From positions 1 through 55,773 of the forward strand of contig JBHGYD010000044.1 of the NCBI GenBank assembly GCA_041920415.1: a DNA stretch of 55,773 nt. Reading direction: 5' to 3'. This DNA comes from JBHGYD01 sp041920415 (GTDB taxonomy: Bacteria > Bacillota > Bacilli > Bacillales > Anoxybacillaceae). The notes beneath the pieces are model-generated. The model saw only the letters and a program-made list of their open reading frames with translations. It was not told the origin of the DNA and made no database searches. Position numbers and translations under genes: made by a program. Shown piece by piece: positions 43,274 to 51,442 of this stretch; position 1 is the first letter of the stretch; every line of letters begins with the position of its first letter.

Positions 43274-43372
43274 CCTCTCCCACCAACACGTTGTTTAGAG
43301 GTGGGAGACTTCTCGGTGAACATATTAAACTACTCCCACTTTCACTGCGTTTAAAAGTGGGAGATTCTTGAG
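43274..43372 (+). mobile_element. Solo IS200/IS605-type right end, copy C, with second hairpin
   Basis: Hairpin CTCCCACC / GGTGGGAG followed by ACTTCTCGGTGAACATATTAAA, then a second stem CTCCCACTTT / AAAGTGGGAG. The first part matches copies A and B. It lies right behind the HGS protein gene and may end its transcript. No transposase is present. Confidence 0.65.
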
Positions 43373-43427
43373 TAATCCTTTCTAATAAAGAAAACGAGAG
43401 TACCTTTATACCATTCGGAATTGTTTT

Positions 43428-44315
43428 TTAAATGATCAGTAATGACTCCTTCTGAATCGTTACATTCACCGGCGTTTTCGTGAGAATCTCGCCATCGCTT
43501 TGCACAATCATCGGCCATTCAGAAGTCACTTCTACTTGTTTTCCTTTGATCATGGTGACGCCAGGATGAGAAGCATGTTTTCCTTTATACGCCTTTGGAA
43601 ACGTGCGTAACAGATCCCATTTTGTTATGCTATGTACGACACAAATGTCAAAAAGCCCGTCATGATAACAAGCATCCGGGCATATTTTAATGCCTCCGCC
43701 GTAATTCGGGGTATTGGCAATCGCAATTAACCATACATGAGAAAAATCTAGGGTCTTCCCATCAACTTTTAATTGAATGTTAACAGGACGATATTTGAAT
43801 AAAACATGCAAGACACTAAGCCCATACGAAAGGTCACCCAATCTAATGAAATTTAACAAATCTTTATATTTGGAGGCATTGTTTACCTCGGCGACTTTAC
43901 CATCAAAACCGATTCCCGTTACAGTGATACAGTATTCTTTACCAATTTTTCCAACATCCATTTTTCTTTGCTTTCCTACTAAAATACGTTCCAGTGCCTT
44001 TTTATAGTCCATTGGTATATTAAGAGCCCTCGCCAGATCATTTCCTGATCCTGCAGGGATAATACCTAAAGGTATATTCGAATCGATTAATCCGTTCGCA
44101 ACATCATGGATTGTACCATCTCCGCCTACGGCAACAACAGCATCACATGTTTCAGAAGAAAGCTCCTTCGCGATTTCTACCGCATGTTTTGGACGTTCTG
44201 TAAAACGAACTTGATAATCTACTTGTTTCTCTTCAAGCAACTTTTCAACCTTTTTCCAAACTTTTAGTCCTTTCCCGTTTCCTGATATTTTATTGACGAT
44301 AAAATAATACATCAT
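43428..44315 (-). CDS. YegS/BmrU-type lipid (diacylglycerol-like) kinase
   Basis: The 295-aa protein is a complete DAGK-fold kinase: IVNKISGNGKG at the N-terminus, VVAVGGDGTIHDVANGL (nucleotide loop), IPAGSGNDLARAL, VTGIGFDGKVAEV and the C-terminal beta sandwich ending VQSDGEILTKTPVNV. Members phosphorylate diacylglycerol or related lipids with ATP at the membrane. Essential DgkB recycles DAG from lipoteichoic acid synthesis. Whether this is DgkB or a BmrU-like paralogue cannot be told here. The transcript is alone. The VOC operon ends just upstream at a shared hairpin. Confidence 0.93.
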   Translation of the reverse strand: MMYYFIVNKISGNGKGLKVWKKVEKLLEEKQVDYQVRFTERPKHAVEIAKELSSETCDAVVAVGGDGTIHDVANGLIDSNIPLGIIPAGSGNDLARALNIPMDYKKALERILVGKQRKMDVGKIGKEYCITVTGIGFDGKVAEVNNASKYKDLLNFIRLGDLSYGLSVLHVLFKYRPVNIQLKVDGKTLDFSHVWLIAIANTPNYGGGIKICPDACYHDGLFDICVVHSITKWDLLRTFPKAYKGKHASHPGVTMIKGKQVEVTSEWPMIVQSDGEILTKTPVNVTIQKESLLII

Positions 44316-44353
44316 ATCAATCTTTCCTTTTATTAAAGATGGTAACGTAAGAT

Positions 44354-44395
44354 CAAAAACAAGTATCCCGCTTTAAATCGGGACACTTGTTTTTC
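44354..44395 (-). terminator. Terminator after the VOC gene
   Basis: A near-perfect stem of about 15 bp (aaaacaagtatcccg / cgggacacttgttttt), T-rich on both sides, between the VOC gene and the lipid kinase. It can work in either direction. Confidence 0.9.
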
Positions 44396-44400
44396 TCTCT

Positions 44401-44784
44401 TTACTTCGCCGGCTCGAAAAATTCAACCCACTCACCGTCTGGACCATAGAAAAATAAATATTTTGCGCCGTTTGGCAGCGTTGTAATCTCTTCCCGAACA
44501 AGCGGTATCCCAATCGATTGTAACCGTTCTTTTTCTTGTTCGATCCCTTCAACGGTAAAGGCGACATGATGAACTTTTCCTTCTGTCGGTAAATTTGGAT
44601 TATATCCTTCAATTAACTCAACGATGATTGAGCCATTTAGGCCAAGAAACGCCAATTTCATATTTCCATCTGTATGAATCATTTCACTGATCAAATCCAA
44701 ACCGACGACGTTTTGATAAAATTGTTTCGATGTTTCAATGTTTTTCACTTGAATGCCGACATGCTCAAATTTTTTGACTGCCAT
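44401..44784 (-). CDS. VOC-family protein (glyoxalase I-like)
   Basis: The 127-aa protein has two beta-alpha-beta-beta-beta modules: KKFEHVGIQVKNIETSKQFY (metal His), then IIVELIEGY (Glu), then KVHHVAFTVEGIE (second His), then GEWVEFFEPA (second Glu). That gives the H-E-H-E metal set of the glyoxalase/dioxygenase fold. It may be a lactoylglutathione-lyase-like enzyme acting on bacillithiol adducts, or an unrelated VOC member. It is the second gene of a unit led by an S-box riboswitch and the 110-aa protein, so it is likely SAM-controlled. Confidence 0.88.
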   Translation of the reverse strand: MAVKKFEHVGIQVKNIETSKQFYQNVVGLDLISEMIHTDGNMKLAFLGLNGSIIVELIEGYNPNLPTEGKVHHVAFTVEGIEQEKERLQSIGIPLVREEITTLPNGAKYLFFYGPDGEWVEFFEPAK

Positions 44785-44808
44785 TGTTCTCTCTCCCCTT
44801 CTTATATA

Positions 44809-45141
44809 CTATTTGTCTCCTAATACTGTTTGTAAATAGTGTGTTGTATTTTCGATTGGAAGACCTTTTGCCTCTATTTCTTCCCAAATACAACGGTCAA
44901 GCGCGTACGGCCCTTCTGCTTTTAGCACTTCTACTTCGGCAAACGTCAGCAGCAATTGAAACGTTTGTCCAAACGCTTGCCCGTAAAATAAGAAAAAATT
45001 CGTATGATGGTCCATATGAAAAATCGCCGTTGGCTCAAATTCTAACAGTTGACGTCTCACACAATTGGCAACATGTGAAGCAAACGAATCTACTTTCATA
45101 TGGCATGCTATGTAACTGCGAATCATACCATTTGCGTTCAT
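44809..45141 (-). CDS. Uncharacterised 110-aa protein under S-box control
   Basis: The ATG at 45141 has GGGGGAG upstream. Longer frames run into the terminator. The protein is helical with an N-terminal Cys/His group (SYIACHMKVDSFASHVANCV), EFEPTAIFHMDHHTNFF and a hydrophobic helix TFQLLLTFAEVEVL. The clustered His/Cys residues could bind a metal. I cannot assign a family. It is the first gene after the SAM riboswitch, which in Bacillota regulates sulfur and methionine metabolism, so a link to methionine or a methylthio compound is plausible. It is co-transcribed with the VOC gene. Confidence 0.75.
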   Translation of the reverse strand: MNANGMIRSYIACHMKVDSFASHVANCVRRQLLEFEPTAIFHMDHHTNFFLFYGQAFGQTFQLLLTFAEVEVLKAEGPYALDRCIWEEIEAKGLPIENTTHYLQTVLGDK

Positions 45142-45195
45142 ATTTTTCTTCTCCCCCCTTCTATAATGTTTCTGTGATGATGCCAAACGGTTCAT

Positions 45196-45241
45196 TGAAA
45201 AATAAAAAGCTCTTTTCGCCATGAATGATGCGAAAAGAGCT
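45196..45241 (-). terminator. S-box expression-platform terminator
   Basis: A perfect 12-bp stem (agctcttttcgc / gcgaaaagagct, 45208-45219 with 45230-45241) followed on the minus strand by a T-rich run. It lies right after the aptamer and 54 bases before the start codon at 45141. Confidence 0.9.
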
Positions 45242-45250
45242 GTGAGCCGT

Positions 45251-45354
45251 TCTTATCATTCAAAGCGAATCGCTTTGCGGGTTGGAGCACCTTACGCGAA
45301 GCGCAGGTTGCTGTGAAGTCATCGAGCCCGATCTCTCGTTCACTCTTGATAAGA
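45251..45354 (-). ncRNA. SAM-I (S-box) riboswitch
   Basis: On the minus strand the S-box hallmarks occur in order. P1 TCTTATCA (45347-45354) pairs with TGATAAGA (45251-45258). Then come the AAGAG box, GGGCTCGATGA, the invariant GCAACC, the AAGGTGCTCCAACCC segment, and a P4 hairpin AAAGCGATTCGCTTT. The GAGGGA and CCCGG parts of P2/P3 differ from consensus. SAM binding stabilises P1 and lets the terminator form, so transcription of the downstream genes should fall when SAM is high. Confidence 0.88.
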
Positions 45355-45371
45355 CGTATTCAGTTATCCTT

Positions 45372-45400
45372 ATGCTACCATTATTTTATGGCAATGACAA
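45372..45400 (-). promoter_or_regulatory. Sigma-A promoter of the S-box transcript
   Basis: On the minus strand TTGTCA (45395-45400), a 17-base spacer and TAGCAT (45372-45377). The expected start near 45365 is about 10 bases before the riboswitch P1. Confidence 0.7.
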
Positions 45401-45480
45401 TCATTTTTTCTAATTTTCAGAAACAAATACTAAAGAAAGATTCACTCTATGATGTTCCATCCGCCCTTCTGTTTCACTTT

Positions 45481-47280
45481 TTATTCTACTTCCGGTTTTT
45501 CCGATGTTACCCCAACATCTTTCCATTTCCAAATGAATGGGTCAATATCAGCTGAATAGTTTTTCACGCGATTGTTAACCGCATAAATAACAGAACGGTA
45601 TAACGTCGGGATGACAGGGACTTCTTCATTCATTAAAGCTTGCCATTGATTGTAAATATCTTTTCGATATTCTGTATCAAACGCTTGTTCAGAATGTCCT
45701 TTTTCCAATAGCTCATCATTTTTATCATTCACCCAACGAGAGTAGTTAAACATGACGTTTCGGCCATATAATCCATACGGATCAACATCCGTACCAGTGT
45801 ACCATGCCGCGGCGAATACATCGACTTTCGGGTCGTCTTTTTCCACCATATCGTAGAACGAGTTAAATTCAGCCAAGCGGCCATCGACAAGTTGTACATC
45901 TAAGCCTACATTTTTCCAACATTGCATATAAAATTTTGCTAACGGCTCAGCGATGTCTCCTCCGCTCATCGCAAGGAAATGAATCGTAAATTTCTTTCCG
46001 TCTGGATCTTCGCGAAGCCCGTCTCCGTCTTTATCTTTATACCCTGCTTCATCTAACAGCTTTTTCGCTTTTTCAGGGTCATAAGGATATCCTTTTGCTG
46101 TGTTATCATGATATCCCGGGAATGATGGCGGGATTAACGTTGTAGCTGGGAAACGTAATCCATGGTATAACTTATCGCCGACAGACTTATTATCAATGGC
46201 ATACGCCATCGCTTGACGAAGCTTTTTATTTTGGAATTTTGGATTATCCATAACGTTTTCTTGTTTCTTCGCATCCCAATGCCCGAGCTTAAAGCCGATA
46301 TAGTTATACGCTAAATCAATTTTACCAACAAATTGGATATTTTTTGTGCCTTTCGCATTTACGTATTGGTCAGCCGGAAATGCAGCGATATCAATTTCGC
46401 CTTTTTTCAATGACTGAAGAACGACTTGTGGGCTAACGACTTTTAAAATAACCCCTTTTAAATTCGGTTTTCCATCCCAATAATCATCATTGCGAACATA
46501 TTCGACGGATTCTCCTGGTACAATCTTTTTAATTTTAAACGGACCAAAGCCGATTGGATTTTTTCTAATTTTATCGGATTGCGCCAATTGTTTAATCGGA
46601 ACGTCTTTTAGATAATGTTTTGGTAACGGATTTACCCAAATTCCTGTTAACACCGATGGATTCGCATGTTTCCACGTAATCGTTAACGTTTTATCGTCAA
46701 TCACTTTAATCCCTGAAATATTTTTTGCTTTTCCGCTATGATATTCTTCCATGCCGACAATATCTTGAATGAGCGCGTCGCCGTAGCGGACACCTGTGTA
46801 ATCCTTATTACCGATGACTAAATACGCATATTCTAAGTCTTCTGCTTTTACAGGCTGTCCATCATGCCATTTTACATTATCTTTGATTTTAATTGTGATT
46901 GTTTTCTTATCATCAGAGAGCTTATAAGTAGCGGCTCCATCGTTGGTAATTTCGTAGTTTTCATTCGTTCGAAATAGCGGTTCATCGAAAAACTGCAATA
47001 CTTCAAAATCTGGTTGTCCTGAATAAAATGCGTAGTTGAGAGTGCCTTCGAACGGAGTATCCGATACTAATCCGTATGTCAATACTCCGTCGACAAGTTT
47101 CCCGTCATTTTTGACGGTCATTGGGAAATTTCCAATGTCTTCTTTTTGTGCCGTTTGTTTGTTTTTGTTGTCTTTGTTAGGACTGTTTGCCGAGTTGCTT
47201 GTGCACGCCGATAACACTAATAAAAGACCGGCTAGCACGCTGAAAAACTTCCAATGCCATTTCTTTCTCATTTTTTTCAT
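45481..47280 (-). CDS. oppA: Oligopeptide ABC transporter substrate-binding lipoprotein
   Basis: The 599-aa protein begins with a lipoprotein signal peptide (basic MKKMRKKWHWK, hydrophobic core, lipobox LSAC with Cys26). The SBP_bac_5 domain follows: GQPDFEVLQFFDEPLF, the VKWHDGQPVKAEDLEYAY signature, NPIGFGPFKIKKIVPGESVEY and RQAMAYAIDNKSVGDKLYHG. It captures peptides outside the membrane and delivers them to the two permeases. It is the last gene of the set, 8 bases after the OppC stop. A length of about 600 aa suggests the oligopeptide rather than the dipeptide type. The 130 bases behind it are the control region of the S-box unit. Confidence 0.95.
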   Translation of the reverse strand: MKKMRKKWHWKFFSVLAGLLLVLSACTSNSANSPNKDNKNKQTAQKEDIGNFPMTVKNDGKLVDGVLTYGLVSDTPFEGTLNYAFYSGQPDFEVLQFFDEPLFRTNENYEITNDGAATYKLSDDKKTITIKIKDNVKWHDGQPVKAEDLEYAYLVIGNKDYTGVRYGDALIQDIVGMEEYHSGKAKNISGIKVIDDKTLTITWKHANPSVLTGIWVNPLPKHYLKDVPIKQLAQSDKIRKNPIGFGPFKIKKIVPGESVEYVRNDDYWDGKPNLKGVILKVVSPQVVLQSLKKGEIDIAAFPADQYVNAKGTKNIQFVGKIDLAYNYIGFKLGHWDAKKQENVMDNPKFQNKKLRQAMAYAIDNKSVGDKLYHGLRFPATTLIPPSFPGYHDNTAKGYPYDPEKAKKLLDEAGYKDKDGDGLREDPDGKKFTIHFLAMSGGDIAEPLAKFYMQCWKNVGLDVQLVDGRLAEFNSFYDMVEKDDPKVDVFAAAWYTGTDVDPYGLYGRNVMFNYSRWVNDKNDELLEKGHSEQAFDTEYRKDIYNQWQALMNEEVPVIPTLYRSVIYAVNNRVKNYSADIDPFIWKWKDVGVTSEKPEVE

Positions 47281-47288
47281 TCCCCCTT

Positions 47289-48197
47289 TTATCCTAATCT
47301 TTGTCTTGCATCAGCCGCACGTTTGAGCGCTTGGCCGATAAAATTTATACACAACATCATCACTAAAATTAGCAATGATGCCGGTAACCATACCCACCAT
47401 TTGTTTTGCAAAACATCTGGATTCATGGCATAACTGACTAGTGTACCAAGACTTGGCGTGCTTTCTGGCAATCCAAATCCTAAATAACTTAGTCCTGATT
47501 CGATTCCAATATTTCCGGCGAGATTTAATGTTAAGTTCACAATAATAATCGAGCTTAAGTTAGGTAAAATCTCTCGAATCATAATTTTCCAGTCTGGTGT
47601 ACCAAGCGTTTTTGATGCGCTAACATAATCTAATTCTCGTTCCGCTAACGTTTTCGCGCGAATCAATCGCGCCTTTCCTGTCCATAAGAATGCACTCATA
47701 ATGAGAATAAACGTAAACACATTATATTTCGGTACAAGCGCTATAAATACAATAACTAACATTAAAAACGGCAACACAAGAATAAAGTCAATCACGCGCA
47801 TAATCATGTTATCGATCACACCGCCGAAATAACCGGCGATAAGACCAACGGTAAGACCGATGAAACCTGTTATAAGTGTAATAGCTAAACCAATCGTAAA
47901 AGAGTTTCTTGTACCGATAATGAGCTGTCCTAAAATATCCCTTCCACCATAATCGGTACCTAGCCAATGTTCGGCTGATGGTGGAGAGTAAATCGATAGC
48001 AAATCTACCTTTACAATTTTCTCTTGATCTAAAATAAGAGAGGCTCCATATACAATAATCAAAATGAGAGAAAGTAGAATGAGAGAACTAAGCGCTAATT
48101 TGTCTCTCACTAATTCACGCCACATAATGGAGAAACTTGAAGGACTTTTTTCCGTTTGTACTTCGGCTTGTTGTGGGCCACCTAGTTCAGCTTTCAT
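47289..48197 (-). CDS. oppC: Oligopeptide ABC transporter permease OppC-like
   Basis: The 302-aa protein has a long N-terminal cytoplasmic stretch, one TM helix, an external loop typical of OppC (LGTDYGGRDILGQLIIGTR) and five more TM helices. The EAA-like coupling loop YVSASKTLGTPDWKIMIREILPN contacts the ATPases. It pairs with OppB to make the channel. It follows oppB with a 24-base gap. Confidence 0.95.
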   Translation of the reverse strand: MKAELGGPQQAEVQTEKSPSSFSIMWRELVRDKLALSSLILLSLILIIVYGASLILDQEKIVKVDLLSIYSPPSAEHWLGTDYGGRDILGQLIIGTRNSFTIGLAITLITGFIGLTVGLIAGYFGGVIDNMIMRVIDFILVLPFLMLVIVFIALVPKYNVFTFILIMSAFLWTGKARLIRAKTLAERELDYVSASKTLGTPDWKIMIREILPNLSSIIIVNLTLNLAGNIGIESGLSYLGFGLPESTPSLGTLVSYAMNPDVLQNKWWVWLPASLLILVMMLCINFIGQALKRAADARQRLG

Positions 48198-48221
48198 ATC
48201 GTTACGTCCTCCCCCATTTTA

Positions 48222-49190
48222 TTACTCAATTCGTATGCGCGGATCGACAGCGCTTAAAATAATGTCTGATAATAACGTGCCTAATAGCGTTGTAAGACCT
48301 GAGATCATCACAAGCGCTGTGACGACGCTATAATCCCGTTGCATAATCGATTGCATAAACAATTGCCCAATCCCCGGATAGCTAAAGATGGACTCTAAAA
48401 ATATCGATCCGCCAATTAAACCAGTAATTTCATAGCCTAAGAAAGCAGCAATCGGTAAAAATGAATTGCGTAAAATGTGACGTGAATAAATACGTGATTC
48501 CGGAACTCCTTTGGCTCTTGCTGTCTTTACGAAATCTTTAATTTTCGTATCAATAATTTCGCTCCGTAAATATTGAATCGTTCCAACCGTGCTAAGTAAT
48601 GCTCCTGATAACGATGGCAAAATAAGATGATTGATTTTACTTATATAGTAGTCAACTGTCCCTTTGTCTACTTGAATGTCAACACTTCCCCCCGTAGGGA
48701 ACCAGCCCAATATAAAACCAAAAACAAAAAGCATGAGTAAAGCAAAAATAAATAGTGGAGTAGCAAAGCTTAAATAGCTATAGCCAACGATGAGTTTATC
48801 GGCCCATGAATTGGTCCATCTTCCAGAAACGATTCCTAACGGGATCGCGATAATGTAGCTTAATACTAAAATACATGCAGATAACAAAACCGTATTCCAT
48901 ATTCTCTCTTCTAACAAATCTGTCACTGGCTGCTGGTGAATATACGAAATCCCTAAATCACCGTGCATTAAATTTTTGATCCATCTCACATATTGCACAT
49001 AGATCGGGTCATTAAGCCCCAGCTTTTCTTTCATTTCCGCTAATGTTTGTGCATCCATTTTCGGATTTTTTGCCAGCTGTCCTGTTAAGGCATCTCCAGG
49101 CATCGCTTTCGCTAACAAGAAAACAAGGATGCTTAAAATCAATAATTGCGGGATCATCACTAAAATTCGTCGCAATATAAACTTCAACAT
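48222..49190 (-). CDS. oppB: Oligopeptide ABC transporter permease OppB-like
   Basis: The 322-aa protein has six TM helices and the classic OppB start MLKFILRRILVMIPQLLILS, AKAMPGDALTGQLAKNP external segment, and coupling loop FVKTARAKGVPESRIYSRHILRN. With OppC it forms the translocation pore. It starts 17 bases after oppF ends. Nothing suggests unusual specificity. Confidence 0.95.
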   Translation of the reverse strand: MLKFILRRILVMIPQLLILSILVFLLAKAMPGDALTGQLAKNPKMDAQTLAEMKEKLGLNDPIYVQYVRWIKNLMHGDLGISYIHQQPVTDLLEERIWNTVLLSACILVLSYIIAIPLGIVSGRWTNSWADKLIVGYSYLSFATPLFIFALLMLFVFGFILGWFPTGGSVDIQVDKGTVDYYISKINHLILPSLSGALLSTVGTIQYLRSEIIDTKIKDFVKTARAKGVPESRIYSRHILRNSFLPIAAFLGYEITGLIGGSIFLESIFSYPGIGQLFMQSIMQRDYSVVTALVMISGLTTLLGTLLSDIILSAVDPRIRIE

Positions 49191-49207
49191 CGTTGTCGAC
49201 TTCCTCT

Positions 49208-50134
49208 CTACGAGATTGCAACCGAGTGCGTTTCTGAGATGCTTTTTAATGGATATGCTCTTCCTTGCGCGTCGAAGTATTTACTATAACCATCCTTATA
49301 TTCTTTATCGATTTGTTGCCGAAGTTTGAATTGTTCTTGACGATGTTGCGGATGAATAGTAGGAATGGCAGAAATCAGTTTCTTTGTATAAATATGCTGT
49401 GGATTCGTGAATATTTCTTCGCTTGTTCCTTCTTCTACAAATTGACCGCGATACATAATCCCGATGCGATCACACATATGGCGGATAATGCCTAAATCAT
49501 GGCTAATAAAAAGGTAGGTAAGATGAAACTCTTTTTGAATCTCCTTCATAAAGTTCAATACTTGAGCTTGAACCGAAACATCCAATGCAGAAACAGGTTC
49601 GTCAGCAATAATTAACTTTGGATTTAATGTAAGAGCCCGCGCAATACCGATACGTTGCCGCTGTCCACCGGAAAACTCATGCGGATATTTATTAATCGAT
49701 TCGGGGCTTAACCCGACTTTTTCAATAAAATATTGCACTTTCCTTTTTTCTTCTTGTGGTGACAGCTTCTCAAAATTACGGATCGGTTCAGCAATAATAT
49801 CCAACACGCGCTTTTTTGGATTTAAGGAAGAATACGGGTCTTGAAAAATCATTTGAATGTCTTTTCGATAATGATAAAATTCTTGGCGGCTAAGCTTTGT
49901 TACATCTTTCCCTTCCAATAAAATTTCTCCCGCTGTCGCCTTAATCAGCCCAATAATCGTTCGACCTGTTGTCGTTTTTCCACATCCGGATTCGCCCACT
50001 AATCCGTATGTTTCCCCTTGTTTCAATTCAAAACTAACATCATCCACTGCCTTCACATAATCAACCACTCGTCTAAAAAACCCACCACGTACCGGATAAT
50101 AAACTTTTAAATGATTCACTTTAAGAAATGCCAT
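49208..50134 (-). CDS. oppF: Oligopeptide ABC transporter ATPase OppF-like
   Basis: The 308-aa ATPase has Walker A GESGCGKTTTGR, Q-loop MIFQDPYSSLNPKKR, signature FSGGQRQRIGIARAL, Walker B LIIADEPVSALD and the C-terminal oligopeptide-specific tail. It powers import together with OppD. The start overlaps the oppD stop by 14 bases, as is usual for coupled OppD-OppF pairs. Confidence 0.96.
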   Translation of the reverse strand: MAFLKVNHLKVYYPVRGGFFRRVVDYVKAVDDVSFELKQGETYGLVGESGCGKTTTGRTIIGLIKATAGEILLEGKDVTKLSRQEFYHYRKDIQMIFQDPYSSLNPKKRVLDIIAEPIRNFEKLSPQEEKRKVQYFIEKVGLSPESINKYPHEFSGGQRQRIGIARALTLNPKLIIADEPVSALDVSVQAQVLNFMKEIQKEFHLTYLFISHDLGIIRHMCDRIGIMYRGQFVEEGTSEEIFTNPQHIYTKKLISAIPTIHPQHRQEQFKLRQQIDKEYKDGYSKYFDAQGRAYPLKSISETHSVAIS

Positions 50135-51143
50135 ATTTCATGTCTCCTATGTTATCGTGTGGAAAGTAGAAATTTTTATAACATGTACAGCGAACCCAAT
50201 GCCCTGGTTCCGCTTCTCGCAAAATCGGATTCTCTTCGTGTTCAGATTCATTGATCCAACTGATTCGGGATTTAAAACGGCATCCTGTTCTTGGTAATTT
50301 TTGCAATGATGGAACAATACCTTGAATGACATGAAGTTTTTCTTTTGGAGTTTGAACAGAAGGAATGGACTGTAATAATGAACGAGTGTATGGATGCAAA
50401 GGATGGCTAAAAAGTGTATTTACATCAGCTAGCTCAACAATCTCACCCGCATACATCACCGCCACGCGATCGGCCATTTCTGCTACGACGCCTAAATCGT
50501 GGGTAATTAAAATAATGCCCGTCTTCATTTGCTGTTGCAGCTCTTTTAATAGTCCCATAATTTGCGCTTGAATCGTAACATCTAAAGCCGTTGTAGGCTC
50601 GTCTGCTATAATAAGAGACGGCTCACAAGCGATCGCAATGGCAATGACAATTCGTTGCCGCATTCCTCCTGAAAGCTCATGTGGATAACGATGATATGTT
50701 TTTTCTGGATTCGGAATACCCACTCGTTTTAATAAATGTAATGTACGTTGTCGTTTTTCTGAAGAAGATAGGTTTGTATGGTAATCCATACTTTCCTCAA
50801 TTTGCCGCCCTACGGTCATTAAAGGGTTCAGAGCAGTGAGAGGGTCTTGGAATATCATTCCGATATCCTTCCCGCGAATTTGATTGAGCTGCGGTGTAGA
50901 TAATGATAGAAGATTTTGTCCCTTGAAAGTAATCGTTCCCTCTAATTTCGTTCTTTCTGATGGATGCAATCCCATAATCGAAAGGGCTAACGCACTTTTT
51001 CCGCATCCTGATTCGCCTACAATCGCAACCACTTCATTTTCATTCACCGTTAATGAAACATCATCAACGGCCGCGTAGTAGTGATCGTGAATGCGAAAAG
51101 AAACCCGTAAATTTTCAATTTGTAAAATCGGCTGCTTCGACAC
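50121..51143 (-). CDS. oppD: Oligopeptide ABC transporter ATPase OppD-like
   Basis: About 340 aa from the GTG at 51143, which follows AGAGGGGGG. A longer ATG start at 51173 has no ribosome site. Motifs: Walker A GESGCGKSALALS, Q-loop MIFQDPLTALNP, signature LSGGMRQRIVIAIA, Walker B LIIADEPTTALD, and the C-terminal CRFKSRISW and EAEPGHWVRC segments that carry the Cys set found in many OppD proteins. It is the first gene of the D-F-B-C-A operon. The upstream 51174-51442 stretch is strongly AT-rich and holds diverging promoters but no gene. Confidence 0.95.
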   Translation of the reverse strand: MSKQPILQIENLRVSFRIHDHYYAAVDDVSLTVNENEVVAIVGESGCGKSALALSIMGLHPSERTKLEGTITFKGQNLLSLSTPQLNQIRGKDIGMIFQDPLTALNPLMTVGRQIEESMDYHTNLSSSEKRQRTLHLLKRVGIPNPEKTYHRYPHELSGGMRQRIVIAIAIACEPSLIIADEPTTALDVTIQAQIMGLLKELQQQMKTGIILITHDLGVVAEMADRVAVMYAGEIVELADVNTLFSHPLHPYTRSLLQSIPSVQTPKEKLHVIQGIVPSLQKLPRTGCRFKSRISWINESEHEENPILREAEPGHWVRCTCYKNFYFPHDNIGDMKYGIS

Positions 51144-51442
51144 AGTATCCCCCCTCTTGTACATTAATAACATTAAATTTATTTAAATATTTTTATTTTT
51201 TATAATTTTTGTAAAAATATATTATTACAGTTTTTTTATAATTTCAATAATTTTTATATTTTTTAACACAATTTGTGATTGAATGTTTCGTTCGCTTGCA
51301 GTGTTTCAGATCTTTTTTATAACCATATTAGCTATTTTCAATATATGGTGATTAACACTATATTTTACGTAAAAAGCTATTGACGTCCCTCTTTTGCTCC
51401 ATTAAGTTTAAAAATAGATTCAATATGTAGGATGGGGATGTT

